DNA of 64,000 nt from DATEPR01 sp036491115 (lineage in GTDB: Bacteria; Actinomycetota; Actinomycetes; Mycobacteriales; Pseudonocardiaceae): assembly GCA_036491115.1 (NCBI GenBank), contig DASXCQ010000097.1:124001-188000 (forward strand), written 5' to 3'. Numbering within the stretch: the first letter of the stretch is position 1; every line of letters begins with the position of its first letter. The notes under the pieces are model-generated. The model worked only from the letters and a program-made list of their open reading frames with translations. It was not told the DNA's origin and did not search any database. This document shows, one piece after another, positions 16,234 to 25,279 of this stretch. Position numbers and translations under genes: made by a program.

Positions 16234-18092
16234 CGGGTCGTGGTGGGCGCCGGGGCGGACAGGACGCAACGGGAGGCCAGCGGGCCGTCGCGGTGCAGTT
16301 CGATCGGTTCGGCGCGGCAGGCCGGGGCGGCGTGCGGGCAGCGGTCGGCGAACCGGCATCCGGTCGGCCAGTGGCCAGGCGGTGGTACGACGCCGGGAAT
16401 GGTCACCAGCGGCGGGGCCGCCACACCGATGCGGGGCGGCGCCGCGTCCGGGTCGGCCAGGCTGCGGCTGGCCGCCAACAGGCCCTGCGTGTACGGGTGG
16501 CGGGGACCGCGGAACAGGTCCTCGACCGGGCCGGTCTCGACGATCTGCCCGGCATACAGGACGATCGCGCGATCGCACTGGTCCGCGACGACACCCCAGT
16601 CGTGGGTGATCAGCAGGACGGCCAGGCCACGGTCCCGGCGCAACGTGTGCAGCAGGGCGAGGATCTCGGCCTGCACCCGCACGTCCAGCGCGGTGGTCGG
16701 CTCGTCGGCGATCAGCAGTGCCGGGTCGCCGGCCAGTGCCAGGGCGAGGCAGGCACGCTGGGCCAGCCCACCGGACAGTTGGTGCGGGTAGCGCGCGGCC
16801 ACGGCCGTCGGGTCGGGGATGCGGACCTGCGCCAGCAACGTGTTCGCGATCTCGCCGGCTTCGGCCCGGCCGACCCCGCGATGGTGCCGGACGGCCTCGG
16901 CCAGTTGGGCGTGCACGGTGAACGTCGGGTCCAGCGCGGTCATCGGTTCCTGGCAGACGTAGCCGATCCGCCTGCCGCGCACCGCGGCCAGCCGCGCCGG
17001 ATCGGTGACGTCCTTGCCGTCCACGGTGATCGTGCCGCTGACCCGGCGCAGCCCGGCCGGGAGCACGCCGAGCGTGGCCAGCGCGGTGATCGACTTGCCG
17101 CAGCCGGACTCGCCGACCAGCGCGAGGGCCTCCCCTGGCGCGATGTCGAAGCTGACGTCCTGGATCAGGGGACCGACGGGCGCGTCCACCGTGAGGTCAC
17201 GCACCGACAGCAGGACGGCTGCCGCGTCCGGCTCGGCGGCGGCACCGCGCCGGGAGCGGGACGGCAGATACCGCTCCGTCGCCCAACGACCGGCCGACGC
17301 GTCCCGCAGGCCGTCGCCGACCAGGCCGAACGCGAGCACCGTCAACGCGATCACCAGCCCGCACGGGTACAGCAGCCACGGATCACGGTTGATCACCTCG
17401 GAGGCATCCTGGACCGAACCGCCCCAACTGGGCGCGGGCGGGCGCGGTCCGAAACCCAGGAACGCCAGTCCGGTCTGCACGATCAGCGCGGTACCGGCGA
17501 AGATCGCGGCCTGCACGATCGTCGGATTGACCACCCGGCGCAGCACGTGCCGCAACACGATCTGGACGGCGGACAGGCCGAACGCGCGAGCGGCGGCGAT
17601 GTAGAGCTCCTCGCGGACCTGCAGACTGGTCGCCCGCACCACGCGAGCCGACACCGGAGCCGACAGCACACCGAAGGCCAGCATCGGCACCAGCCCGCCG
17701 CCCGGCGCCAACGACAGGACCGCCAGCAGGACCAGCACGGCCGGGATCGCCAGCACCAGGTCGAGCACCCGAGTCAGCACCCGATCGGTGCGCCCGCCGA
17801 GGTAGCCGGCGACCAGTCCGGCGGCGACTCCCACCACGACGAACACCGCCAGGGCGATGCCCACGCCGGCCAGCGTCACGCGGGAGCCGACGATCAGCCG
17901 GGACAGTTCGTCGCGGCCCAGCGGGTCGACCCCGAGTGGGTGGGCACGGCCGGGCCCGGTCAGGGCGACGCCCAGGTCGGTGTCCTCGCTGCCGTAGGGG
18001 GCGATCCAGGGGGCGAACACCGCGACCACGGTGACCAGGAGCAGCCAGCAGGCACCTGCCGCGGCCAACGGCCGGCGCGGCACCGTCCTCAT
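16230..18092 (-). CDS. Permease-ATPase fusion (DppC-DppD-like)
   Basis: A 620-residue fusion. Residues 1-280: DppC-like permease with N-terminal helix, extracytoplasmic loop ending HPLGVDPLGRDELSRLIVGSR, and EAA loop AARAFGLSAVQIVLRHVL. Residues 310-620: ATPase with Walker A GESGCGKS, Q-loop CQEPMTALDP, signature LSGGLAQR, Walker B LLIADEP, TTALDVRVQAE, H-loop LLITHDWG, and the oligopeptide-type cysteine cluster GCRFADRCPHAAPAC. Normally these are two proteins; the joint has no stop or frameshift. ATG 18092 overlaps the DppB-like stop (ATGA) and its own stop overlaps the next ATPase start. Confidence 0.9.
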   Translation of the reverse strand: MRTVPRRPLAAAGACWLLLVTVVAVFAPWIAPYGSEDTDLGVALTGPGRAHPLGVDPLGRDELSRLIVGSRVTLAGVGIALAVFVVVGVAAGLVAGYLGGRTDRVLTRVLDLVLAIPAVLVLLAVLSLAPGGGLVPMLAFGVLSAPVSARVVRATSLQVREELYIAAARAFGLSAVQIVLRHVLRRVVNPTIVQAAIFAGTALIVQTGLAFLGFGPRPPAPSWGGSVQDASEVINRDPWLLYPCGLVIALTVLAFGLVGDGLRDASAGRWATERYLPSRSRRGAAAEPDAAAVLLSVRDLTVDAPVGPLIQDVSFDIAPGEALALVGESGCGKSITALATLGVLPAGLRRVSGTITVDGKDVTDPARLAAVRGRRIGYVCQEPMTALDPTFTVHAQLAEAVRHHRGVGRAEAGEIANTLLAQVRIPDPTAVAARYPHQLSGGLAQRACLALALAGDPALLIADEPTTALDVRVQAEILALLHTLRRDRGLAVLLITHDWGVVADQCDRAIVLYAGQIVETGPVEDLFRGPRHPYTQGLLAASRSLADPDAAPPRIGVAAPPLVTIPGVVPPPGHWPTGCRFADRCPHAAPACRAEPIELHRDGPLASRCVLSAPAPTTTR

Positions 18093-19039
18093 GAGATCCG
18101 GACCCGGGGGTTGACCCGGACATAGGCCAGGTCGATGAGCAGGTTGACCACGACGACCAGCACGGTGAACCACACCGCGACGGCCTGGATCACCGGCAGG
18201 TCGTGCGATGTGGTGGCGTTCACCGCGGCCGAGCCGAGGCCGGGCAACGCGAACACGCTCTCCACCAGCACCGAACCGGACAGCAACCCGACGAACACCA
18301 CACCGACCGTGGTGAGGATCGGCACGGCGGCATTGCGCAGGGCGTGCCGGTAGACGATGGAGCGGGTGGACAGGCCGTTGGCGACGTACACCCGCACGAA
18401 CGGACGGCCGAGTACCTCCCCCAGGCTGTCCCGGGTCTGCTTGGCAATCAGCGCCGACCCGCCCAGCGCGAGCGTGACCCAGGGCAGGATCAGCGAGCGC
18501 AGCCAGGACAGCGGACCGGCCGCGAACGCGACGTACCCGGTCGCGGGCAGCACCGGCCACGCCACCGCGAACGCCGTGACCAGCAACAACCCGAGCCAGA
18601 AACCCGGGATCGCGGCACCGGCCAGGGAGATCACGTCCACGGCGCCGCGCGCGGACCGGGACCGGATGGCGCTCTGCACGCCCAGCGCCACCCCGAGCAC
18701 CGCGGCCAGGACCGTCGCGCCCAGCACCAGCGACAGCGTGACCGGCAGCCGTTGGGCCAGTTCCTGCCCGATCGGTTGGCCGCTGACCCAGGACGACCCG
18801 AAGTCGCCGTGCACCGCGTGCCCGAGCCACGTCGCGTACTGCGACCACAGTGGACGGTCCAGCCCGAGTTGGTGGTCCAGCGCCCGGTACTGGGCCGCCG
18901 ACGCGTTCGGTCCGAGGATCACCACGGCCGGGCTGCCGGGCAGCAGCGAGATCAGCAGGAAGCTGACCAGGCTGACCACCAGCAGCAGGAGGACCGAGGA
19001 CACCAGCCTGCGGCGGATCACCGTGACCATGCCGGTCAC
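18089..19039 (-). CDS. Oligopeptide/dipeptide ABC permease (DppB-like)
   Basis: A 316-residue inner-membrane permease. First helix RRLVSSVLLLLVVSLVSFLLISLLPG, then the DppB loop LDHQLGLDRPLWSQYATWLG, five more helices, and the EAA loop RHALRNAAVPILTTVG. The GTG at 19039 overlaps the binding-protein stop as GTGA; ATG 19030 is an in-frame alternative. Forms the channel with the permease half of the fusion. Confidence 0.9.
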   Translation of the reverse strand: MTGMVTVIRRRLVSSVLLLLVVSLVSFLLISLLPGSPAVVILGPNASAAQYRALDHQLGLDRPLWSQYATWLGHAVHGDFGSSWVSGQPIGQELAQRLPVTLSLVLGATVLAAVLGVALGVQSAIRSRSARGAVDVISLAGAAIPGFWLGLLLVTAFAVAWPVLPATGYVAFAAGPLSWLRSLILPWVTLALGGSALIAKQTRDSLGEVLGRPFVRVYVANGLSTRSIVYRHALRNAAVPILTTVGVVFVGLLSGSVLVESVFALPGLGSAAVNATTSHDLPVIQAVAVWFTVLVVVVNLLIDLAYVRVNPRVRIS

Positions 19040-20607
19040 GGCTGGGCCACTGTGGACATGTCGGCGTAGATGTTGCGGGCGGTCACGGAGATCCCGGTGA
19101 TGCCGGGGTGTACGTAGTAGGCGGCGTCGACCAGCGAGGCGCTGACCCACCAGCCCTGGTCCAGCGCGAAGGTCATGGCCCGCAGGCCCAGCGCCGCCGA
19201 CTGCCGCGGCGTGGCGGCGGCCGCCTGCCGGAGCAACCCGGTCAGGGTGGGGTTCTGGGACAGGAACGGGTTGAACGGGCCAGCCGTGGGCTGGAACCAG
19301 TTCTGTGCCGTCATGTACACGGGCAGGCCGCCGTAGCCGAAGCCGCCGGCCGGGAACTTCTTGGTCAGCACGTTGTTCACCCACGCTGCCGGGGCAGCGT
19401 CCTGGGTGAGTTGGGTGTGCACGCCGATCTTGGCCCAGTAGCCTGCGATCGCCTGGGTGACCTTGGCGACGTTGAAGCCCTCCCACGCCTCCAGTTGCAA
19501 CGAGAAGCCGTTCGGGTAGCCGGCGGCGGCCAGCAGTTGCCTGGCCTTGGCCGGGTCGTACGGGTACTGCTCGTTCAGCGCGGCCGAGTAGCCGTCGTAG
19601 GCGGGGGTGACCAGTTGGGTGGTCGGCGAGCCGTAGGCGCCGAACAGTGCCTTCGTGATCGCCGTGCGGTCGACGGCGTAGTTGAGCGCCTGGCGCACCC
19701 GCGCGTCGGACAGCGGCCTGGCGTCGACGCCGGCTCGGTCGAACAGGTCGACGCCGACGGTGTAGGAGGGCGCGGCGACCACCTTCAGGCCGGCGGACTT
19801 CGCGGCATCGGCGGTGGACGGGTCGCCGACGGCGACGTCGGCCTGCCCGGAGCGGATCGCGTTGAGGACCGAGTCCGGGTTGGTGATCACCTTGAGGGTG
19901 ACCCGGTCGAAGTGGACCGCCTTGGGGTTCCAGTAGTTCTTGTTCGCCACGAACACGTAGTGGTCACCGGTGACCGACTGGGTGGCGTCCAGCGTGTACG
20001 GGCCCGCGCCCGCGGTCGCGTTCTTCAGTGACCCCGGCCCGGTCACCCCGGCCGAGCTGATCACCAGGCCGAACGGCGCGTTCTGGGAGAACAGCAACGG
20101 CAGCACCGGGTTGGGCGTCGTGCAGGCCACGTCCACCTGGAGCGCGCCGACCGCGGTGACCTTGGTGCACCCGCCCAGCCAGCCGACCGCCGGGCCACCC
20201 GCCTTGATCTCGTAGTCGATCGACTTCGCCACGGCGGCCGCGTCCAGCGGTGTGCCGTCGGCGAAGCGCACCCCACTGCGCAGCGTCATCGAGAACGCGG
20301 TGTTGCCGGTGCCGACGTAGCCGAACCTGGTCGCCAGCGCCGGCCCGAACGACCCGTCCGGCGCCTTGCGGATCAACGGCTCGTACGCCAGCTGGTCCAG
20401 GGCGAGGTTGTTCGGGTCGACGTTCATCAGCCCCGGGTCGAGGCTGGCCGGCTGCGCCGAGATGATCATGGTGAGCTGGCCGGTGTGAGCGGACGTCGTA
20501 CCGGTCGCACCACCGGCCCCGCACGCCTGGAGGGCCAGGGTCGCCGCTGCGGCCAGGGTCGCGGCGGTGAGCCACCGGGAGACGGTCCGAGAACGGTGAC
20601 TGCTCAT
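19036..20607 (-). CDS. ABC transporter substrate-binding lipoprotein (family 5)
   Basis: A 523-residue SBP_bac_5 protein anchored outside the membrane. Signal sequence to the lipobox LQAC (Cys about residue 29). Family motifs: MIISAQPASLDPG, LAYEPLIR, FSMTLRSGVRFADGTPLDA, and VRQALNYAVDRTAI. Binds peptides, amides or a related solute. Ribosome site GAAGGA 8 bases before ATG 20607. Second gene of the operon after an esterase; spacing 38 bases. Confidence 0.92.
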   Translation of the reverse strand: MSSHRSRTVSRWLTAATLAAAATLALQACGAGGATGTTSAHTGQLTMIISAQPASLDPGLMNVDPNNLALDQLAYEPLIRKAPDGSFGPALATRFGYVGTGNTAFSMTLRSGVRFADGTPLDAAAVAKSIDYEIKAGGPAVGWLGGCTKVTAVGALQVDVACTTPNPVLPLLFSQNAPFGLVISSAGVTGPGSLKNATAGAGPYTLDATQSVTGDHYVFVANKNYWNPKAVHFDRVTLKVITNPDSVLNAIRSGQADVAVGDPSTADAAKSAGLKVVAAPSYTVGVDLFDRAGVDARPLSDARVRQALNYAVDRTAITKALFGAYGSPTTQLVTPAYDGYSAALNEQYPYDPAKARQLLAAAGYPNGFSLQLEAWEGFNVAKVTQAIAGYWAKIGVHTQLTQDAAPAAWVNNVLTKKFPAGGFGYGGLPVYMTAQNWFQPTAGPFNPFLSQNPTLTGLLRQAAAATPRQSAALGLRAMTFALDQGWWVSASLVDAAYYVHPGITGISVTARNIYADMSTVAQP

Positions 20608-20645
20608 GGTGATGTCCTTCCTCGGGCTGGCTGGGCAAAGGGCCC

Positions 20646-21587
20646 TCAGGGCGCGAGGGCGCGGCTCAGGGCGGCGGCGTAGTCGCGCCACACCCGCTGG
20701 GAGAGCCCGGCGGTGGGCGCGACGGTGTCGAAGCCGTGGAACGCCTGGGGAACGTGGTGCAGTTCGGTTTCCACGCCGTCGCCGATCAGGCGCAGCCCGT
20801 AGGCCAGGCCCTCGTCGCGCAGCGGGTCCAGGTGGGTGGTCAGCAGGTAGGTGGGCGGCAGGCCGCGCAGCGAGTCCGCGCGCATCGGTGCCGCGTAGGG
20901 CGGTGCGGCCGGGCGGGACGGGCCGAGGTAGCGCTGCCACATCAGCTCGGCGGCCGGCGCGTCGAACACCGGGCTGTCGGTGAACATCCGCATCGACGGC
21001 GTGTCCAGCCGGTCGTCGGTGACCGGGTACACGAGTAGTTGGAAGGCGATCGCCGGGCCGCCCTCGTCCCGGGCGCGCAGGCACACCGCGGCGGCCAGGG
21101 CACCGCCTGCGCTGGCCCCGCCCACGGCGATGCGCCGCCGGTCGACGCCCAGGGCCACGGCGTTGGCGCAGACCCAGGTGAGCGTGTCGTAGGCGTCCTG
21201 GAAGCCGGCCGGATAGGGATGTTCCGGGGCCAGCCGGTACTCCGGGACGAGGATGTGGCAGCCCACCTCACCGGCCAGCCAGGAGCACAGGTCGTCGTCG
21301 ATCTCGCAGAAGCCGACGGCGAACGCGCCGCCGTGCAGCCAGACCAGGGCGGGCGCGAACGGCCCCGCCTGGTTGGCCCGGTAGGTGCGCAGCCGCACCG
21401 GTGACGCGGGCTGGTCCTCGAACATTCCCACTGTCACCCGCTGGTCGGGTACGGTGGTCGCGGCCGCCCACTGCTTGCGCTGCAGGAGGCGGTGACCGGC
21501 CAGGTCGTCCGGATCGACGGGCTCGATGAGCGTGAGGTAGGCCGCGAGCTCGGGATCCACGGAGCCCTGCTGAGTCCACTGTGTCAT
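20646..21587 (-). CDS. Alpha/beta hydrolase, hormone-sensitive lipase family
   Basis: A 313-residue cytoplasmic esterase. Oxyanion motif HGGAF, nucleophile elbow GGASAGG (Ser), catalytic Asp in THLDPLRDEG and His in FHGFD near the end. Typical acetyl-esterase (HSL, family IV) length. It precedes the transporter genes on the same strand and may act on the imported solute. Start ATG 21587 has no strong ribosome site. Confidence 0.88.
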   Translation of the reverse strand: MTQWTQQGSVDPELAAYLTLIEPVDPDDLAGHRLLQRKQWAAATTVPDQRVTVGMFEDQPASPVRLRTYRANQAGPFAPALVWLHGGAFAVGFCEIDDDLCSWLAGEVGCHILVPEYRLAPEHPYPAGFQDAYDTLTWVCANAVALGVDRRRIAVGGASAGGALAAAVCLRARDEGGPAIAFQLLVYPVTDDRLDTPSMRMFTDSPVFDAPAAELMWQRYLGPSRPAAPPYAAPMRADSLRGLPPTYLLTTHLDPLRDEGLAYGLRLIGDGVETELHHVPQAFHGFDTVAPTAGLSQRVWRDYAAALSRALAP

Positions 21588-21676
21588 CGGTGCCCCCGGT
21601 CGTCGTTGGCCGCGCGACCATCGTCACCGAGGGCCGACCGGCCGGTCATCCGCCGCGTGAGCGCGGATTCGTGCGC

Positions 21677-22804
21677 TCAGTCCGCCAACCGCGCGGCATC
21701 GAGATCGGCGCGGGCGAGCTGCCACATCTCCAGCCCGAGCCGGACGCGGAACAGCGCCTCCGGACCGTCCAGCGGATAGCCCAGCGCAGCCTGTGCCCGG
21801 TCCAGCCGGTGGGCGATGGAACTGTGGTGCAGGTGCAGATCGACCGCGACCTTGCGCACCGAGCCGCGCCGGACCAGGTGCCACAGGGTGGTGATCACCT
21901 CGGCTCCGCCCCTGGAGTGGGCCAGCTGGTGCAGCGCCCGCACGTCGGCGTCGTCGACGAGGTCGGCCTTCGGCAGCGATGCCAGCAGTGCCAGCGCCCC
22001 GAGCCGGTCACCGCGCACCACCGGCCCGCCGGATCCGGTCTCGGCGAACCGCAACGCCTGACCGGCCCGCCGCCAGGACAGGTGGGCCAGCGTCACCGGC
22101 CGCACCTCGCCGATGCCGAACCGGTCTCCATCGTCCATCCGCCCGGCCACCGCCCGTTCCAGCACGTCGATATCGACGCCGTCGACCACCAGGGCGGCGG
22201 TCGGCTCGTCCATCGTCGCCGCCCGCACCGGCCGGGCCAGGTCGCGCTCCACCACGGTGGCCAGCCGGGTCAACCGTTCCGGTTGGCGGGCCGCCAGGTG
22301 CGCGGCCAGCACCACCACCTGGCCCGCCAGGCCCAGCGCGTGCGCGGCCACACGCTTGTGGGCCTCGCCGACCCGGGCGTTGAGCAGCGTTCTGACCAGC
22401 GTCGGGTCATCGCGCTGGCCGGCGTCGACCCCTCGGTGCCGGTCCAGGATGATCGCGGCCGACACCGCCAGCCGTTCGACGATCATCTCGTCCAGCGGGT
22501 GCGCACCGCCTCGGCGGTCCAGCCACACGACGCCACCGGCCTGCGCACCGCCGTAGGTGCGGTCCAGCCGGCCGTCGGCCGGCGGCTCGGCCGCCACCGG
22601 GTGGCCGTGCTGGTCGAAACAGGCCAGCACGGCACCCGTGTTGTCCCGGATGCCCGCCGGGCACTCGGCCAGCCCCGCCGCCGCACGGGCCAGCGCCTCG
22701 AAACCGGCCCGGTTCCCGGTGAGCCCGTCGAAGAACTCGATGATCCGCACGGCGTCCGCCGAAGCCTTGTCCAGATCGGCCAGCCGCTGACGCAATGCAC
22801 GCAT
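21677..22804 (-). CDS. PucR-type helix-turn-helix regulator
   Basis: A 375-residue regulator with a GGDEF-like/PucR central part and the C-terminal PucR helix-turn-helix (SVRKVAVDLHLHHSSIAHRLDRAQAALG, recognition helix in the middle, then DGPEALFRVRLGLEMWQLA). Homologues activate purine, amide or proline-peptide catabolism. TACCCT at 22811-22816 is 6 bases before ATG 22804, so it is probably leaderless and starts its own transcript. Its position between the M20 peptidase and the esterase-transporter genes makes it the likely local regulator. Confidence 0.82.
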   Translation of the reverse strand: MRALRQRLADLDKASADAVRIIEFFDGLTGNRAGFEALARAAAGLAECPAGIRDNTGAVLACFDQHGHPVAAEPPADGRLDRTYGGAQAGGVVWLDRRGGAHPLDEMIVERLAVSAAIILDRHRGVDAGQRDDPTLVRTLLNARVGEAHKRVAAHALGLAGQVVVLAAHLAARQPERLTRLATVVERDLARPVRAATMDEPTAALVVDGVDIDVLERAVAGRMDDGDRFGIGEVRPVTLAHLSWRRAGQALRFAETGSGGPVVRGDRLGALALLASLPKADLVDDADVRALHQLAHSRGGAEVITTLWHLVRRGSVRKVAVDLHLHHSSIAHRLDRAQAALGYPLDGPEALFRVRLGLEMWQLARADLDAARLAD

Positions 22805-22842
22805 TCGCGCAGGGTACTGCCGTCAGCCCGCCGTGGACTGTC

Positions 22843-24219
22843 TCATGTGGAGCGATTGCCGAGGTCCCAGAAAAGCCCGGCCATGAGCTGGAGCGACTCC
22901 CTGGCCAGCGGGGCAAGCAGGTGCTCGTTGGGGGCGTGCTGGGCGCAGGCCGGGTACGAGTGCGGGATCCACACCGTGCACATGTCCAGTTCCTCGGCGA
23001 ACGCGTCATTGGGCAGGCTGCCGCCGAGATTGGGCAGCAGGGTGGCCGGGCTGCCCGACGTGCGTTCCAGCGACTCCAGCGCGAACCGCACCCACGGGTC
23101 GCGCTGGTCCGTCCGCGTCGCCCGCATGACGAGTCCCTGCTCGACCTCGACCATGCCGAAGCCGTGCCGGTCGAGGTGATCACGCAGGATGCCGGCCAGG
23201 TTGTCGACGTCGGTGCCCACGACGAACCGCAACTGGCAGTACGCGTGCGCCGATCCGGGAATCGCGCCGATCGGGGTCGTCGGGTTGCCGGCCGCCAACG
23301 ACAGCACCTCGAGGGTGTTCCAGCCGATGACCCGCTCGGCCGGGGTGAGTCCCGGTTCGCCCCAGCCGTCGTCGATGTCCGGGTCGTCCGCGCCGCCACC
23401 GACGGGCACGGTGCGCAACGTTTCCCGCACGTCGTCCGGGATGGCCGGCGGCCGCAGGCCGGGCACCAGGATCGTGCCGCGCCGGTCGACCATGCTCGCG
23501 ATCGCGCCGGCCAGCACGGTGGCGGGGTTGCGCAGCAGGCCACCCCAGTTGCCGGAGTGGAACGACCGCTCCCGCAGCGACACCCGCAGGGTGAACCCGG
23601 CCGCGCCGCGCGAGCCGAGGAACACCGTCGGCCGCGTCGCCGCCACTCTCGGCCCGTCCGACGCGATCAGCACATCGGCCGCCAGCTCGTCCCGGTGCAG
23701 CGCGCAGAACTCGCGCAATCCGGGCGATCCGTCCTCCTCGCCGGTCTCGATCAGGATCGTCAGATTGAAGCCGAGCCGGCCGCGGGTCCGCAGCACTTGT
23801 TCGGCCGCGGCCAGGTTGATGGTGTGCTGGCCCTTGTTGTCCGCCGTTCCCCTGCCGTACCAGCGGTCCTGCTCGACGGTGACCTGCCACGGGTCGAGGC
23901 CGGTGCGCCACTTGTCCGGTTCGGCGAGTACGACGTCGGCGTGCCCGTAGGTGAGCACCGTCGGCAGGTCGTCGCCCTCGTGGCGGCGGGCGATCATGAT
24001 CGGCCCGGTGCCGGCCACCGTGCTGTCCAACACCACCGCGTCGGCGCCGAGCCGGCCGGCCGCCGGCACCATCTCCTGTACCAGGTAGGCGCGTAGCTCC
24101 GGCCGCTCGTCCGAGGTCTGGCTCTCGGTGCGGAACGCGACCCTGCGGCGGAGGTCCGCCAGGAACGCGCCGGAGTCGAAGTACGCTGCCGCGCCCGCGA
24201 TCGCATCGGCTCGGGACAT
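22843..24219 (-). CDS. M20 family metallopeptidase (dipeptidase)
   Basis: A 458-residue M20 peptidase of the carnosinase/dipeptidase type with two metal ions. Ligand motifs: LTYGHADVV (His), YGRGTADNKGQ (bridging Asp), ILIETGEEDGSPG (general base Glu and ligand Glu), and the dimerisation lid domain inserted at about 200-320. No signal peptide, so cytoplasmic. It would split imported small peptides; it sits 5 bases after the VOC gene. Confidence 0.9.
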   Translation of the reverse strand: MSRADAIAGAAAYFDSGAFLADLRRRVAFRTESQTSDERPELRAYLVQEMVPAAGRLGADAVVLDSTVAGTGPIMIARRHEGDDLPTVLTYGHADVVLAEPDKWRTGLDPWQVTVEQDRWYGRGTADNKGQHTINLAAAEQVLRTRGRLGFNLTILIETGEEDGSPGLREFCALHRDELAADVLIASDGPRVAATRPTVFLGSRGAAGFTLRVSLRERSFHSGNWGGLLRNPATVLAGAIASMVDRRGTILVPGLRPPAIPDDVRETLRTVPVGGGADDPDIDDGWGEPGLTPAERVIGWNTLEVLSLAAGNPTTPIGAIPGSAHAYCQLRFVVGTDVDNLAGILRDHLDRHGFGMVEVEQGLVMRATRTDQRDPWVRFALESLERTSGSPATLLPNLGGSLPNDAFAEELDMCTVWIPHSYPACAQHAPNEHLLAPLARESLQLMAGLFWDLGNRST

Positions 24220-24224
24220 GCCGG

Positions 24225-24614
24225 TCAGTCTGCCTGGTAGTTGCTCAGTTCGATCAGATTGCCGTCCGGGTCCCGGACGTAGACGCTGTCCAGTTGGCCG
24301 GTCGCGCCGGTGCGCACGACCGGACCCAGTTCGACGGCGACGCCGTTGGCGGCCAGTTGGGCTCGCACGCCGTCCAGGTCGTCGTCGACGATGAAGCACA
24401 GGTCGGCGCTGCCCCGGGTGGCCACGGCGGCCCTGGGTTCGAACTCGTGGCCTGCCAGGTGCAGGTTGATCTTCTGGTTGCCGAACCGCAGCGCGGTGCG
24501 GCCCTCGCCGAACGTCACCCGGGACATGCCCAGGACGTTCGAGTACCACTCGACGGTGGCGTCGATGTCCGCGACGGTCAGGACAAGGTGGTCGAGGCGG
24601 GAAACACGCAACAC
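24225..24614 (-). CDS. VOC family protein (glyoxalase-like)
   Basis: A 129-residue vicinal-oxygen-chelate protein. Paired beta-alpha-beta-beta-beta units: RLDHLVLTVADIDATVEWYSNVLGM and, after the midpoint, VYVRDPDGNLIELSNY. His 9 and Glu near the C-terminus are the expected metal ligands. GTG start at 24614; stop 5 bases before the M20 gene, start 13 bases behind the methyltransferase. Reaction unknown. Confidence 0.85.
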   Translation of the reverse strand: MLRVSRLDHLVLTVADIDATVEWYSNVLGMSRVTFGEGRTALRFGNQKINLHLAGHEFEPRAAVATRGSADLCFIVDDDLDGVRAQLAANGVAVELGPVVRTGATGQLDSVYVRDPDGNLIELSNYQAD

Positions 24615-24627
24615 TGTCTCCTCGTGG

Positions 24628-25260
24628 TCAGCGGTCGGGCCTGGTGGCGATCACCCACTGGAAGGTCGCCGGCCCTTCCGGTTCCTCCATCGTGACAGTC
24701 TCGTCGACCAGGACGTCGAGCCCGGCGGCCGACAGCAGCCGCCGGTTGGTGGGCGCGTCGTGGCTGCTGAAGAACATCGGTGCGCCCAACCAGTCGCCCA
24801 CGGCACCGTCGCTGCCGCCACAGCCCAGGGACGCCAGGAAGTGACCACCGGGCCGCAACCACGACGCGATGCGCCCGAACAGTGCGCCGTGCCCGTCGCG
24901 GGGCGTGTGGGCGACCGAGTAGAACGCCGTCACCGCATCGAACGATAGTGCTGGGAAGTCGACCGTACCCATGTCCGCCTTGACGAACCGAGCGCCCGGG
25001 ACGTGGTGGCGCGCCAGTTCGAGTTGCCGTGCCGAGACGTCGACGCCCACCACGTCGGCGTGCTCGGCGAGCAGGGCCGTACACGGCACGCCTGCGCCGC
25101 AGCCGAGATCGAGGATCGTCGGGTGCTCGGGCAACCGGGCCCGCAGTTCGCGCACGAACCGCAGCCGCGGGTCACCGCGAATCTCATTGATCCACGCCAG
25201 GTGCCGGTCCGCGACCAGGTCATAGCCCGCCTCGACAATATCGCTCGGCTCACCATCCAT
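24628..25260 (-). CDS. Class I SAM-dependent methyltransferase
   Basis: A 210-residue methyltransferase. Motif I ILDLGCGAGVPCTALL, motif II VVGVDVSARQLELARHH, then FVKADMGTVDF and LRPGGHFLASLG. ATG 25260 chosen because TAAGCT (25274-25269) is 8 bases upstream and would give a leaderless message; an ATG at 25281 would collide with the divergent gene start. Head of the long minus-strand run. Substrate unknown. Confidence 0.85.
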   Translation of the reverse strand: MDGEPSDIVEAGYDLVADRHLAWINEIRGDPRLRFVRELRARLPEHPTILDLGCGAGVPCTALLAEHADVVGVDVSARQLELARHHVPGARFVKADMGTVDFPALSFDAVTAFYSVAHTPRDGHGALFGRIASWLRPGGHFLASLGCGGSDGAVGDWLGAPMFFSSHDAPTNRRLLSAAGLDVLVDETVTMEEPEGPATFQWVIATRPDR

Positions 25261-25267
25261 CGTCTCG

Positions 25268-25274
25268 TAGCTTA
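25268..25274. promoter_or_regulatory. Overlapping divergent -10 elements
   Basis: TAGCTTA: TAGCTT reads as a -10 for the plus gene at 25280 (6-base gap), and its complement TAAGCT reads as a -10 for the minus gene at 25260 (8-base gap). Both fit leaderless starts, so one symmetric site seems to serve both genes. Confidence 0.5.
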
Positions 25275-25279
25275 CGGAC

